Of a DNA stretch of 64,000 nt, positions 1 through 10,800 are shown one piece after another. The stretch covers positions 7,254,001 through 7,318,000 of the forward strand of contig OW051497.1 in assembly GCA_932521035.1 (NCBI GenBank), read 5' to 3'. Both the position numbers and the translations under genes were made by a program. The notes beneath the pieces are model-generated. The model was not told the origin of the DNA. It was given only the letters and a program-made list of their open reading frames with translations, and did no database searches. Every line of letters begins with the position of its first letter. Within the stretch, counting starts at the first letter, position 1. The stretch is from Oscheius dolichura (lineage: Eukaryota > Nematoda > Chromadorea > Rhabditida > Rhabditidae).

Positions 1-525
1 GCTGCCCATTATTATCCTCTCTAGACTTTGTTTTTTTGAGTACTTTGTGATGCACAGGATGCCTTTGTTCAACCTGGAGTTTTCCATATAAGCACGTGTA
101 ATCCTATATAAACATACAATAGACGTTGAGATTGTACTAGTCGGGAGAACTATGAGAGGAAAGATTGAAAGATGACTAGTTAGGCGGCTATTACCGTCAT
201 GCAAACTACTGACCTCCATAAATGAATCTTTTTTGAGAGAAACCCTTTGTTGTTTCAAAAAGCCCGCCTTTCTGAGTTCCTGGAAAAGAGCCAACCATCT
301 GGAGAAAAAGGTCTCGGACGGAACGCCAAAATGACGCTCCCAGATCCGTTCAAATAACATCTGAGTATCGATTGCGCCAAAGTGACGCTGCCGGATCAGT
401 TCGGACAATCCTTTTCCATTTAATCGCGTCTTTCAAGTCGTTTTCTTCATGGCGTTCCCAGTATTTATTGACCAAATAATGGCTCCTTCCCGCCCTTTTT
501 GACATTGCCATATTTACCACATATC

Positions 526-777
526 GGACATCGTAATTAGGCGATAGGTGTTGCCCGCAAGGTCAATTTTGGGCCAGTTAGATTGTATCCAGTGAGTTCA
601 TCCTCTGTTCTTTTAGAGGAACAGCCACGCATTTATTTTTTCGTGTCCTGGAAGCACATGATGGGACGAAGCGCATTTACCGCCAATTCTCATTTTTTTT
701 CTTTGTTTGGTATCATCCATTGATATTCGATAATCCAAACCATAATTTACAGGTTTCATAGATAAGCCCCATTTTTA
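526..777 (+). repeat. Diverged direct repeat, copy 1 (upstream of Pro/Arg-rich family copy A)
   Basis: This stretch resembles 6484-6673 in the same orientation. Shared blocks include the TAATTAGGCGATA block, the AAGGTCAATTTTGGG block and an AGGTTTCATA..TAAACCCCAT-like block, with substitutions and indels between them. In both places it lies just upstream of Pro/Arg-rich coding-like segments, so I infer that it is the 5' flank of a duplicated gene. It contains no convincing ORF. Confidence 0.55.
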
Positions 778-804
778 AAAATGAACTGAAGAACAGTCTT
801 CCTG

Positions 805-1582
805 AGATGAAGAGGACGCCCACCAGAGAACTTCCACTAGGAGCCGAGGACTCCCGTTAAGGGAAGAACCCTGGTGAGGGAGCTGACGCCGGTCATGGTC
901 AGTTTACCAAAGTAATCTGTTAAAAAAAGCCAATTTCTAGGCAGTTCCTGAAAGAAGGCCACCTCTTTATGGTCGGAGGAGAGAGACAACACCGGTCAGG
1001 GAGAGGACACCCCCGAAGACCACCGTGCCTGCTCAGAAGCCCATCCACACCCGGCAGCCACTGGCAGGACCTGCCCATTTCGTGAGTATTTAGCCAATTA
1101 TTTTCTTTCTTACTTCTTAGTTTACGGGCCAGCGAGGATGCCGGTCTCCAATCTTCTGCACGTCGGATAGCCCACGAGTTCGATAAGTTGTGGATGTGAG
1201 TGCCATAATGAATGCCAAATTTTAGGCACTCCACCAACAGCCACAATGGTGCAGGGCGCTCCGACATGGCGAGATTGTTCCTCTCCCCACGTCAGGCTCT
1301 CGCCGCCATCCGACCAGAGCCGCCTGGAGGCAGGCCGACCCTTGCGAGGCTAATGGCCGAATGAGCCCCAGGAGCCTGCTCCTCCTGCTCAAGAGGCTGC
1401 CCCTTCTCCTGCCAGCTCCTCCTATTCACCCTCAGCCAGCCACGATCGAACAGAAGCTCCTGGCTTTCCAGCTCTTCGAAGACATCTTCCACGAGCTCAT
1501 AACCCGCCGCAGTGAAGCCCCCTACGTCCCGAAGATCACGGAAGCCATCAGGCAGGAGCGAGCCAAGACAGCTTTCTTTTAA
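805..1582 (+). pseudogene. Pro/Arg-rich gene family copy A, probably frameshifted
   Basis: Function is unknown. Several segments read like protein: a Thr/Pro/Arg-rich piece around 940-1079 (contains ETTPVRERTPPKTTVP), a helical piece at about 1122-1195 (ARRIAHEFDKLW) and, after a 30-nt intron with a GTGAGT donor, a piece at 1232-1350 (MARLFLSPRQALAAIRPE). The frame then breaks at about 1352-1359: an Ala/Pro-rich frame continues to about 1425, and a third frame carries the helical C-terminus (EQKLLAFQLFEDIFHEL, then YVPKITEAIRQE) to a TAA stop at 1580-1582. The two shifts compensate, which suggests a decayed copy or sequence errors. A longer open frame starting at 1361 covers the tail alone. 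The YVPKIT motif recurs in the gene at 6.7-7.85 kb. Alternative splicing choices could rescue some frames, so the pseudogene label is tentative. Confidence 0.35.
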
Positions 1583-1586
1583 TAAA
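1581..1586 (+). terminator. AATAAA poly(A) signal overlapping stop codon of family copy A
   Basis: The hexamer starts on the second base of the TAA stop at 1580-1582. If used, it would leave a 3' UTR of only about 15-25 nt. The same arrangement occurs in three other genes of this window. Confidence 0.5.
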
Positions 1587-1792
1587 TCAATTTATTGTCA
1601 CAGCATTTGTATACTTGTTGAGGGGACCTTTTATAGTAGATGAGAAGAGCCGAAGAGCCAAAAGCCATTTGAAAATTTGAATCTACTGTCAAAGAAGAAC
1701 GGCGGAACGTACGCAAGCGGTTCTGGAGCGAAGCCAAATTGAATTTTCTATAAGAAACACAAGTCTTCAAATTGGGGAAAAGTCCAGAACCG

Positions 1793-1808
1793 CCCCCCCC
1801 CCCCCCCC
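1793..1808. repeat. Poly-C homopolymer, 16 C
   Basis: An uninterrupted run of C on the plus strand (G on minus). Such runs can form G-quadruplex/i-motif structures and are prone to length error in assembly. No gene context was found. Confidence 0.9.
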
Positions 1809-2668
1809 AATCCTGCCACCCATGTCCGGATTTCAATGTTCCAGCTGTTACACGGGGAACACACTTTTTTATTCTATTTTAAGATGAACCGCAACAGATA
1901 TTATTCAACTTCTCGTATTCAACGTTTTTTTATCTTCGAGAAAAACAGATAGTGTTATTAGACATTATGAATTCAGACACTGCTCCCAGAACAACAGCTC
2001 AATTGAACGAATTAGTCTTCTTTGATCCATTTCAAGTATTTCTGCTCCTTCTTTCTCTGTTTAAAACAGGTTTCTTAAAGGAGTACACGTGTTGTTTGTG
2101 GTACTGTATTGCGGAAAATGGAAAAATTGCGAATTTGATTGGAGCCTTTATTTTTGAGCTATAACTATAATTTGTTGTTGTGCTTGGTACATAAAAATAT
2201 AAAAAATTTGATATAGAAAAATGCAAAATCAAGAAGAAAACGCGTTTTGTTTATTTTCGCGGCAAACATCCAATTTTGCTTCAGGCAGTGGCCGTCGTCT
2301 GGGAGCGCGTCGGATGAAATTCGCAATACAAATTTGAAACTTTGTATTCATTTTTCTCGCGAATTTGACATTTTTATAATTTTCAAAAGTTATCATTGAT
2401 CAGAAAAAATTCTGAAGAAAAATTCTGATGAAGCCAACTTCAAAAAACGCTTGTACTGTACCTTTAATATAAAAGTAGACTTTTCGTTCTTGGACTCAGA
2501 TTCAAGGACAGAAGAACACTTTCTTCACTTGATAATCTGAACCTTTGCCATCTGAAAAGGCCTTTGTTAGGTTTTCTACGCTTCCGACTTGTAGAGGGCA
2601 AAGCCCTTTTGAGATGTTTTATGTTTTGTAATTGATAAATGCCTAAAAGGCAGCCACCTTACAAAAAC

Positions 2669-2674
2669 TTTATT
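2669..2674 (-). terminator. AATAAA containing the stop codon of the chemoreceptor gene
   Basis: On the minus strand the last codons read CTT GAA TAA AGT, so the TAA stop sits within AATAAA. Confidence 0.65.
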
Positions 2675-3993
2675 CAAGATAACGACTCACAGGGTCTCTT
2701 CGGAGCGTCCGGGTCTGTCCAGAAACATTTTGACTGGCAATATTTAAAGGAGATGTTTGTATCCGACGAGGTCTATTAACACATGGAAGAATTTCCAAAA
2801 TAGCCGTTCTATAGGGCTTAATAATCAGAATAGTTGCTACAGCATTAAACAAAGGATAAAGAGTGATCGGAGCAGCAAAGGCAGGATATACCCAATTCAT
2901 TTGATCGTAGAGTGACCGGCATATGGAATCAGCATCAGGTGAGCTGAAAACTATGGCAATTCCAATACCGAGGGACAGAAATGGTAGATCTATCATGATT
3001 ACGGGTAATAGTATCTGAAATATTCAAATAATTCGAAGAGGAACCCTTCACTTGAGCAAGTAACATTAGGGTCAGTCTTCTTTGCATGGCATAGGTCTCT
3101 GATGACATCAATCTAGCATCCTGTATAATTTTTCGATGAGTTAGAAATGTGATAAAGCTTAGCAACACAGGGAAGGCGAACAGGCAAAGAATTAGAGCGG
3201 GCACTAAAATCATCTTGAAATAAATCCTGCTTTTGAAACTTTTTTTTTCAAATAAAAAGATTCTCTCCAAACAAAACTTACGCGTGAACCAAAAGGTTTG
3301 ATTGTCAGGAGATAAAAATGTGACCACATCGTGGGCTACATCAAACTCCTTTAAAACATAACTAGCATTGTGGTTTATAGCAAATTGCTCCAATTCCTAA
3401 AGAAATGAAGTACTGCGGGATTGCATAACTAACGCGCATCCCTCCTGCTGACGGATACGTCAATGTTGTTAGCACGACAAACACATAAACGACTTCCCCA
3501 ATTTGTATAAAAATAAACCTGAAATTAACATTACAGACGAAAACAAAGAAAAATTTTACAGTGGTCCTTGCGTTAATTTGTAGATTATTTCAAGATTATA
3601 GGTGACGACAAACCGCATGCCACATCCTTCAAATATAGCCAATAAGGAGAGGGTGGCTGTACTAATGAAGGTTACAATAGCCATAAGGCCGCCGTGCTCT
3701 CCGAAATACTTATAAAAACCATTGACTTTCAGTAAAGGAAGAGGAAATTGTGGCTGGTAGAGGTCAGGTAGGTATCCCCAGGTGAAGCTGTTTATTATGA
3801 GAACATCACATACCTCAAATAGTTTTCACTTAATCATGTCTTCAAGTTTTTATCCTACCACCATTTTTAGAAGAAACAGGCGAATGAACCTCATTTTCAT
3901 GGGTGACTTTGTTACTATTGCGTAGCCCAGGAATAGCGAAGGTATATCCACCAAAAGAGAGAAAATTACACAGCTAAGTGAGAACACCGTCAT
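2670..3993 (-). CDS. Nematode seven-transmembrane chemoreceptor (Srh/Sri/Str-like)
   Basis: A predicted serpentine chemosensory receptor of the plasma membrane in sensory neurons. Exons inferred by splicing: 3859-3993, 3560-3813, 3434-3518, 3052-3396 and 2670-3014, joined by 37-45 nt introns; total 1164 nt, 387 residues. Visible features in order: TM1 after the start Met (SLLVDIPSLFLGYAIV); the TM2 region with a Pro/Phe-rich loop; TM3 followed by MRFVVTYNLEI; TM4/5 (ILVPALILCLFAFPVLLSF); a basic loop with QRRLTLMLLAQ; TM6 (ILLPVIMIDLPFLSLGIGIA); and TM7 running into the C-terminal signature FNAVATILIIKPYR. A terminal KPYR-type motif after TM7 is typical of nematode Str-superfamily receptors. 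The start at 3993 follows an in-frame stop. The TAA stop lies inside AATAAA (2669-2674 on the minus strand). The exact subfamily is uncertain. Confidence 0.82.
3552..3720. repeat. Inverted repeat arm, chemoreceptor exon 2 (copy 1)
   Basis: These 169 bases are the reverse complement of 4920-5088 with a single difference seen by eye (AGT versus GGT, Ser to Gly in the receptor reading). The arm covers most of the receptor's second exon and its 5' splice site. Confidence 0.9.
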
Positions 3994-4752
3994 CGGTCAA
4001 AGAGGAATGGAGGTAATAGTCTAGGTATGGAATTAGTTAGCCGCTCTTTTTATGTAAGCAGAGAAAATTCCAGCTGTCGGGTTCGGGAGGTTCACTCCTC
4101 TCATTCCAATAAGAAACTAATAATTCAGTATACTGTGAACGTACTGCAGTAATTTGACCTCGGGTTCGACAGGTGTAAAACAAAGAAAACTTCTATAGGT
4201 AAAATGAAACGTCGTTCCCTTGAACGCTTATTGACTTTTATGTTGTGAATATGTTTAGGAGGGATCTCAACGGGGTTTTGTTCGATGTGAACTAGTTTGT
4301 GTGGCATCTATTAAGTCAAATAGACATTTTGGGAGATTACCTGTTTTTATGGTTTATTGTTTATTTCTCGTATCGCGCTAAGGATTAACCCCGAATTAAT
4401 CTTACAAACCATCTTGGCTTCCATCTGCCACATGGCGTAACTTGAGAAGACAACGGCCGTCCCTGGTCTAACCTACCGAATGGTGTGATCCACCTAAAGT
4501 TCTTTTATATAGGTGTCTGCTCAGTGACAGAGACTTGGCAACTCCGTTGTCCTCTTTCATTCACTCGTTCTAATTCTCATTAAAATCTGCCCTTGTAAAA
4601 ATTAAACCGATATAGGGAGGTGTGTGAGACCTTTTAACCCTAGTTGTGCCTGCTTTCACGCTTTCCGCCCGACGGCCAAAGGTTACTTTCAAAATTTCAG
4701 ATCAGTATGCTGATTGGCGGTGCTCAGTACTACAAGAAGAAGGGAACAGAGT

Positions 4753-4907
4753 CCTGTATATGCGATGTAAGTGGAATTTTTTATTTCTGTGTTCCTGTTT
4801 AGTTAAAGGAACCCCCAGGGACCTGCCCCCGAGTGCACCCGTAAGCGTCGGCGCGCATTTGAATTTTGAATTCGTTTACCGTTTTAGCCCATTTCTTCTA
4901 ATTTTTA
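4753..4907. repeat. GC-core inverted repeat, left arm
   Basis: 155 bases, nearly perfectly inverted at 5446-5600. The core is GC-rich (ACCTGCCCCCGAGTGCACCC) inside AT-rich edges. A third, partial copy in direct orientation lies at 5275-5360. The arm directly abuts the duplicated receptor exon at 4920. No transposase or coding frame was found; it is likely a non-autonomous foldback-type element. Confidence 0.85.
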
Positions 4908-4919
4908 ATTTTTCAATGC

Positions 4920-5088
4920 GGTTTTTATAAGTATTTCGGAGAGCACGGCGGCCTTATGGCTATTGTAACCTTCATTGGTACAGCCACCCTCTCCTTATTG
5001 GCTATATTTGAAGGATGTGGCATGCGGTTTGTCGTCACCTATAATCTTGAAATAATCTACAAATTAACGCAAGGACCACTGTAAAATT
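4920..5088 (+). pseudogene. Inverted duplicate of a chemoreceptor exon (fragment)
   Basis: An almost identical inverted copy of exon 2 of the chemoreceptor at 2670-3993. It reads YFGEHGGLMAIVTFIG then MRFVVTYNLEI in frame and stops right after the old splice donor. No other receptor exon is found next to it, so it is an isolated exon fragment rather than a second gene. The 168/169 identity implies a recent event or gene conversion. It sits between the arms of the inverted repeat at 4753-4907/5446-5600. Confidence 0.85.
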
Positions 5089-5274
5089 ATTCTATTTGAA
5101 CTTCCCCAACTTTCCTCAAGCACTTTCCATTCGAAATTTCTCCCTTTCTCCTTTTTTATCTCTCTTCTTCCAACTTCATATTGGGTTTCTCAACGCTTAA
5201 AAACGTTTCGATGTGCGTATAAGCGTGTTCCGTCAAGCGGGAGTTTGTCAACTTTCAACAACTAAAAAGTAGTC

Positions 5275-5360
5275 TTAAAGAAACCCCCATGGACCTGCCC
5301 CCGAGTGCACCCGTAAGCGTCGGCGCGCATTTGAATTTTGAACGCGCCTGCCGCTTTAGC
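5275..5360 (+). repeat. Third, truncated copy of the GC-core repeat
   Basis: Direct-orientation partial copy of 4801-4890 containing the same GC core, but with a substitution (CATGGACC for CAGGGACC) and a diverged end after TTTTGAA. It lies within the loop of the main inverted repeat. Confidence 0.8.
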
Positions 5361-5445
5361 TTGATTTTTCACTTTCTCCTGATCAATTTGATATTGTTTT
5401 TTTTAAATAAATGAACACACATCAATAGAATACTTGAAAAATATG

Positions 5446-5600
5446 TAAAAATTAGAAGAAATGGGCTAAAACGGTAAACGAATTCAAAATTCAAATGCGC
5501 GCCGACGCTTACGGGTGCACTCGGGGGCAGGTCCCTGGGGGTTCCTTTAACTAAACAGAAACACAGAAATAAAAAATTCCACTTACATCACATATACAGG
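5446..5600. repeat. GC-core inverted repeat, right arm
   Basis: Reverse complement of 4753-4907; only a few substitutions seen (for example GCGATGTAAG against GTGATGTAAG). Together the arms could form a 155-bp stem with a loop of about 540 nt. Confidence 0.85.
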
Positions 5601-6483
5601 ACCGCCGCCGGCGCAGGAATGGCCCCCCTCTACATTAAATAAATTTGGCCTTCCTATTTCTTTGTTTGGGGCATTGAGGCATTGGGGGAGGGAGGCTTGG
5701 AATCAAGAAGTTGGGGGGTCCATCCTTTCCAGAACAGTCGTTGATCAGTGATCATAAATCTCCTTGATAAATCTCTTCCATGAAGAGCTTTGGACTTGTC
5801 GTCGGTACTTCTCGAAACTTGTCGAAAGATGGGCCTGTAAGGCCTGTCAAGACTAGACAACGCCTTTTGAAAGCGTGGCAATACTCTTTTTCTGGATTCC
5901 AAATCCAAACCGATCAACGACTTCAACCAACAACAGCAGCAACAAGATCAGCGGGATGGATGCGGACTCCCTCACCCCGCCGACTGGTGTTCTCACCCTC
6001 CTCACAACATTCCCCCATCCTTTCCTTTTAATTATTTACATATTGTCAAAGAACCTCAACATCTCCAACAGTCCTGGCGGATTTCACCACAGATCACGAG
6101 CCGTCCCCGCCATTTTTCCTAGACAGACCCGTCTTTGGTGGGAAATGAGAAAAAAAGCGCCGATAAAATTCTCACAGACAACGGCTTTCGTATAGAAAGG
6201 GGAGAAGATTTCAGATAAAACTTTCATGAAAACTATGAGGATGAGGTGTTTCCCAGAATAACAGATACATACATGCTGATTAGAGGTCCCAATGAAGAAA
6301 TATGGCCGGTTTGACAAAATGGGGATGGCCTCATCTTATGGAGTATACGACCCAATTCCAGTAATTTATGGGGAAGACAATATTGTAAAAATTTTCCCCC
6401 ATTTTCAGTGACTGCGTAATCAGCAAATCATGTTGTTCACTCCTGACAGTCACCTTATTTGCCCTTCGGCATTCACACACATC
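5601..6483. other. No gene recognised
   Basis: Several overlapping ORFs of 60-106 codons occur on both strands between 5650 and 6320, but none has a recognisable motif or a splicing pattern I can support. Confidence 0.5.
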
Positions 6484-6673
6484 CGTGGTAATTAGGCGAT
6501 AAGAGTTGCGCACAAGGTCAATTTTGGGTCGGTTAGATTATATCCTGGAAATTCACCCTTGGTTCTTTCGAATAGCTTATTATTTTTTATAACCTTTTTT
6601 TAAATTATTTTTATTTGTTTCGTAACCCATTAATTTAACCATATTTTATAGGTTTCATAAGTAAACCCCATCT
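6484..6673 (+). repeat. Diverged direct repeat, copy 2 (5' flank of Pro/Arg-rich gene B)
   Basis: Partner of 526-777 (see that entry). It ends about 30 bases before the first exon-like segment of gene B, supporting duplication of gene plus flank. Confidence 0.55.
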
Positions 6674-6704
6674 TGTTAAATGGAGAAGAGGGCCCTATTA
6701 AAAG

Positions 6705-7849
6705 AGGGATAGAGGCGGCTCCCGCACTCATGACCTGCTTGAGTCGAACGCCTACGTCCCGAAGATCACGGACGTTATCAGGCAGGATCATTCCAAGCCG
6801 TGTAAGTCTCCTATTGTTTCGATCTTTAATATAGTACTGTTCTATAGCGAACCCACGGCACCCTCCAGAAGCCAGGATGGCTGTAAAAGGAGAGCCGGCA
6901 ACGACGAACCCGCCAGAACGCCCAATAGTAGGGCTACTTACAGGGCGACCAGGAGCAGGGCCACTCCCAGGGTTACCGGGACCCCTTAGCCGTGGAGTAA
7001 GTTATTCTAATTTATCATTCAAACGAACTGATCTTTCAAGGCACCCCATAAAGGAGAGGAGGACTCCTGTGCGGATCCCCGTGACAGCGTGGCTCGGAGC
7101 AGGAGCGGAACTCCGGTCACGGTCAGTTTTCTCAAGTTCTCCCGTCTAAAAAGCATTTTTTAGCCTGTCTACAGCAGAAGAACCCCCAACGGGCAGAGAA
7201 GAGAAAGGCCGTCGACCCACATGCCTTACGCCGGTCGCTACCAGACTAGAGCGGTAAGCCGAGCTAGGCAGAAGCGGAAGAGTTCCCAGTTTATTTTTTC
7301 CTAATTTCATAAATTTATAGCCGGCGCCACCTCTCTTGAGGCACCTTGAAGCCACCAATGAGGCCTCCAAGAATGAGGAGAGGAAAGCGTCGCCTTAGAG
7401 GGGCAACCGAAGGCGTTCGTTTCTTGTTCTCTCCTTTGAAAGAGTTTTTTAATTTTAGGCTCCCGCTGCAAAAAGGGACCGACGAGCAGTGAGCCAAAAC
7501 CTCCTTCCGTCTTTGAATGATGAGGAGGAAAGGCCCCGAAACCCTTCGAGGACCAGCAAGCCGAAGGCTGAACCGTCCGTTGCAGACGCCACCGCTCCAG
7601 GTCCTTCTGGACCCAAGAGACAGAAAATCCCCACGGGAGGTAGAGGAACTCCCACAAGAGAGCGGACACCGGCTGACGACCCTGCCATTGACAGTTTACC
7701 AAAGTAATGCCTTTAAAAAGTCAATTTCTAGACGGCTCTTTCCAAAAAAAGGTGCCCATCCGGCTCCTGCCGTCAGTTTTAAAAAAATAAATAAATGTTT
7801 TAACGACACTTTTATGCTTGTTAAATTTAAAAAAAAAGGGGGGAGGTAG
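6705..7849 (+). CDS. Pro/Arg/Ser-rich basic protein, family copy B (function unknown)
   Basis: Not recognised. A consistent spliced frame runs through 6705-6801, 6848-6996, 7041-7121, 7164-7253, 7321-7388, 7476-7703 and 7732-7849 (276 residues plus TAG), all with GT..AG introns of 46, 44, 42, 67, 87 and 28 nt. Only frame continuity across six junctions supports it. The first segment holds the motif YVPKITDVIRQD, matching YVPKITEAIRQE near 1.53 kb. The rest is low complexity and basic: MAVKGEP, GRPGAGPLPGLPGP, SRSRSGTPVT, PVYSRRTPNGQRRERP, an acidic patch LNDEEERPRN, then KRQKIPTGGRGTPTRERTP, and a Lys/Asn-rich tail. No Met precedes the first segment in frame, so upstream coding sequence or another start (for example 6877) is likely. 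It could be a nuclear or disordered protein; this is inference. Confidence 0.5.
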
Positions 7850-10800
7850 TGCAACATTCGGAATAGTAGGGTGTTCTATTACTGCTCCTGTTTAGACACG
7901 GTGGAAAAGGATTAGTAATCTACGAAACGCTTCCTAATACATACCAGACATTTTTGTGCTTCTTTTCAATCCTGTTTTCTACAATATATTCCGATGTGAT
8001 CTATCTAATTAACCATGAAGTTTGTAGTTGCTAAGAATAGAAGTGTATGCTCTGGATCTCCGCTGCCGTTTCCCTGATCTCTATCAGTTACATCCGATCA
8101 CGATAAAAACTCCAGATATTTTAAGTGTAGAGTGTGATTTGCCCGTGTATTACAAACAGATATTCGTTGTCTCAAGCACTGTCTGTTAGTTTTATCCGCC
8201 TATTCTTCAAGGATGCTATTGTACACTTACCCGCCTGTTCCGCCTTGTCGGCTTAATCTTCAAAGCAGTTTTTTGCCACAACCGTTCGTCCAAGTTGTTC
8301 CTTCTCAGTGTAAACGATATCCTCATCGACCAAACAGTGCAAAATACACAAGTCTCGACCGCTTTCTCGGCCGCAGTTTCAACCACTTCTGTCTCTCATC
8401 TGTTTCTTATCCAGGCAATACACAGCCTCTCCAGGATAAATCGCCAGATAAATGCCACACAGCCATGTGACCTCTGAATCGGGCCCCGTAACACACTACA
8501 CTTCGTTTTCTTTGAGCTTCTTCTCTGGTCAGTGGTCCGAAGCGGCGGCGGGTGAAGCTGTCAACGGCTCCTTCAACTTCATCTCAGTCTTCGGAAGTCC
8601 GTTGCGCCCTTAATTGACGCGAGTGTGTAGCAATTGACGGACTCTCTATTTTTGGATGACAACAAATTGAGCTAGACAAATTAACTTTGCCCACCTAACC
8701 TCCTTTTCCAGCGGAACGCTATGTTTTTTAAAGAGCCGTCACTGATTATTTCTTGTCGGTAAATTTCTCTAAAGATTTGCTAGGAATGTTGTACCGGATT
8801 ATCCTAGCGTCTTTGGGGTTAGATCTGCAGAATCAGGCTATCTCCTCTATCTTTCAGTCTTTTTCAGTACCCGGAATTTCTTAATAACCACGTTGGTCAC
8901 GCAATAATGTACATTTTTTGAACCCAACCGCCACGTTTGCCAACGAAAATGGCGCACTATTAACAAACCTGATTATATTCATCAATCAAAGACACAGAAA
9001 TAATATTAATAGAGTTATTTTGGCATTCTCTGGTCGGGTATCATATCCCAGAAGTATCTCACTCAGACGCCGCATGCTCATCGAAGCGTTTACAGCCTAA
9101 TCCCAGAAATGGGCCACCGGGCGACTCTCAAAAGACTTGCTTACGTCAGTTCGATCTCCGTCTCAAATCTTACTCCTTTTGACTGTTAGTGCTCTCCGAT
9201 GCTGCTCTCATTCATAAAGGTTCGCTCTCCGCTCCCCCTATCGGGCCCGAATCCTAGTAGAATTTTTGATCCCTTCGCGTGTGCTATATATTTCTCCCCG
9301 TAGTAGGTCATCTTCTAGTCTTTATTGATGGCAAATGTTCATCTTTTGCTTTTTCATTTTCCCTGCCAACTGGCCTCTCTCCAGAAAATGCTAAAGAAGA
9401 TACAATTAGCGCTATTAGTTGAGAAGAAACGGAGCTGCGTCACGCTCCCTGAGGGAATAGACCCACCTCCGGTAAAGGAAGCCAGACGCATTATTTCAGC
9501 TATTTGAGTACGGCGCCATTCAAAGATTTGTTGCAGTCGTGAGTCGCTCCAAAAGAGGCCAGCAACAGGAGAGGGACAGACAATGCGTTGTTGGAAATGA
9601 CGACAGCTAAAAATACATAATTCACTTGTTTTTCTATCCTTTCCTCTGCACAGGAATTCTCCTCTTTGCCGTAATACATGCCGAAGGAATATCCTCAATA
9701 GAACCTTTCTTCGGAAGAGGCATAGCCCTTTTTGTCATATCGAGGGCCCGTAAACAAGGTCTGCAATTCGTTTTTGCCTTCTCAAAGCTAATTTTCACTC
9801 TTCTTTGAAGATATATAGAGAAACGCGTGCATCTATTACTTTTCCCCGGCTGCGAAGAGGAAATGGTTATCCTTTGCTCCCTCGAGCGGTCACACCTACA
9901 ATCACACATCAAGGGAACTCTCACCCGTATTTTCTGACACCTTTGAGATTATCTTTGCTCTGTTCTCTGTAGTCAGGGAGACGAATGTTTATATCATCCT
10001 GCTTAGTCGGTTACTCTCAGAGATAGTACCGTAATCCGGTCTTCTTAACTCACCGCAATATCCAAAGTGGTAGCTATTCACCAGAACCATGGTGGAACCA
10101 ACGCTGTTATTAAAAACACTTCGCTCGGAAGAGGAACACTTCTTTGCATTCTTCCTGTGCAGCCTCATCCCCTTCAATAACCTGGGAAGATCATAAACAA
10201 GATTCCATTCGTTGATTGCTACCCGCTTACACATATTTACAAGGACTTGGTCTTCTATTGTTCCTCCCTGCAGAGGGAGGATGGACGAAATGCGATTCTC
10301 CAGCGAAGTCAGTTAGCCTTCCGGGAACTCTCTGTTCGTTCCGCTCCGTCGACTATCCTCTCCCCGACTCTACTTTTGTCTTTTCTCATTTTGCCTCTAC
10401 TTTTTTCTCTCCTTGTTCTTCGTCCTCTTTTATCGGCTCTCCAACTATTTCACCCTAATGAGCTGAAGCCGCGCACGGATCCCACTTTATCTGAGAAAGT
10501 CTCAATCACGTGGTTTTGCTTCCTTCTTCAGCTCTTTTTTCCTGAGGAAGGCGTCTACTTAGCCAGATCTCTATGACTTCCCTTTTTCCAGATGCTTTTG
10601 GGGTGATTTATGACCTAAGCATTACTACTGCTGATTTCCGAAAGAAAGTGGGAGACACACAAAGCGACGTATACACACAGACATCATGATTACCTTTCTT
10701 CCGGGCTAGACTAATAGGCCACATTATTTCCTCTACTTCCTCCTCTTGTCAGCCAATGTTTCCAATCTGTGACATTTCTTCTTCCCCAATCTCAACAGCC

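Noticed and set aside
4646-4930. 94-codon plus ORF across the inverted repeat
   Set aside because: It runs through the repeat arm and has no homology or splicing support.
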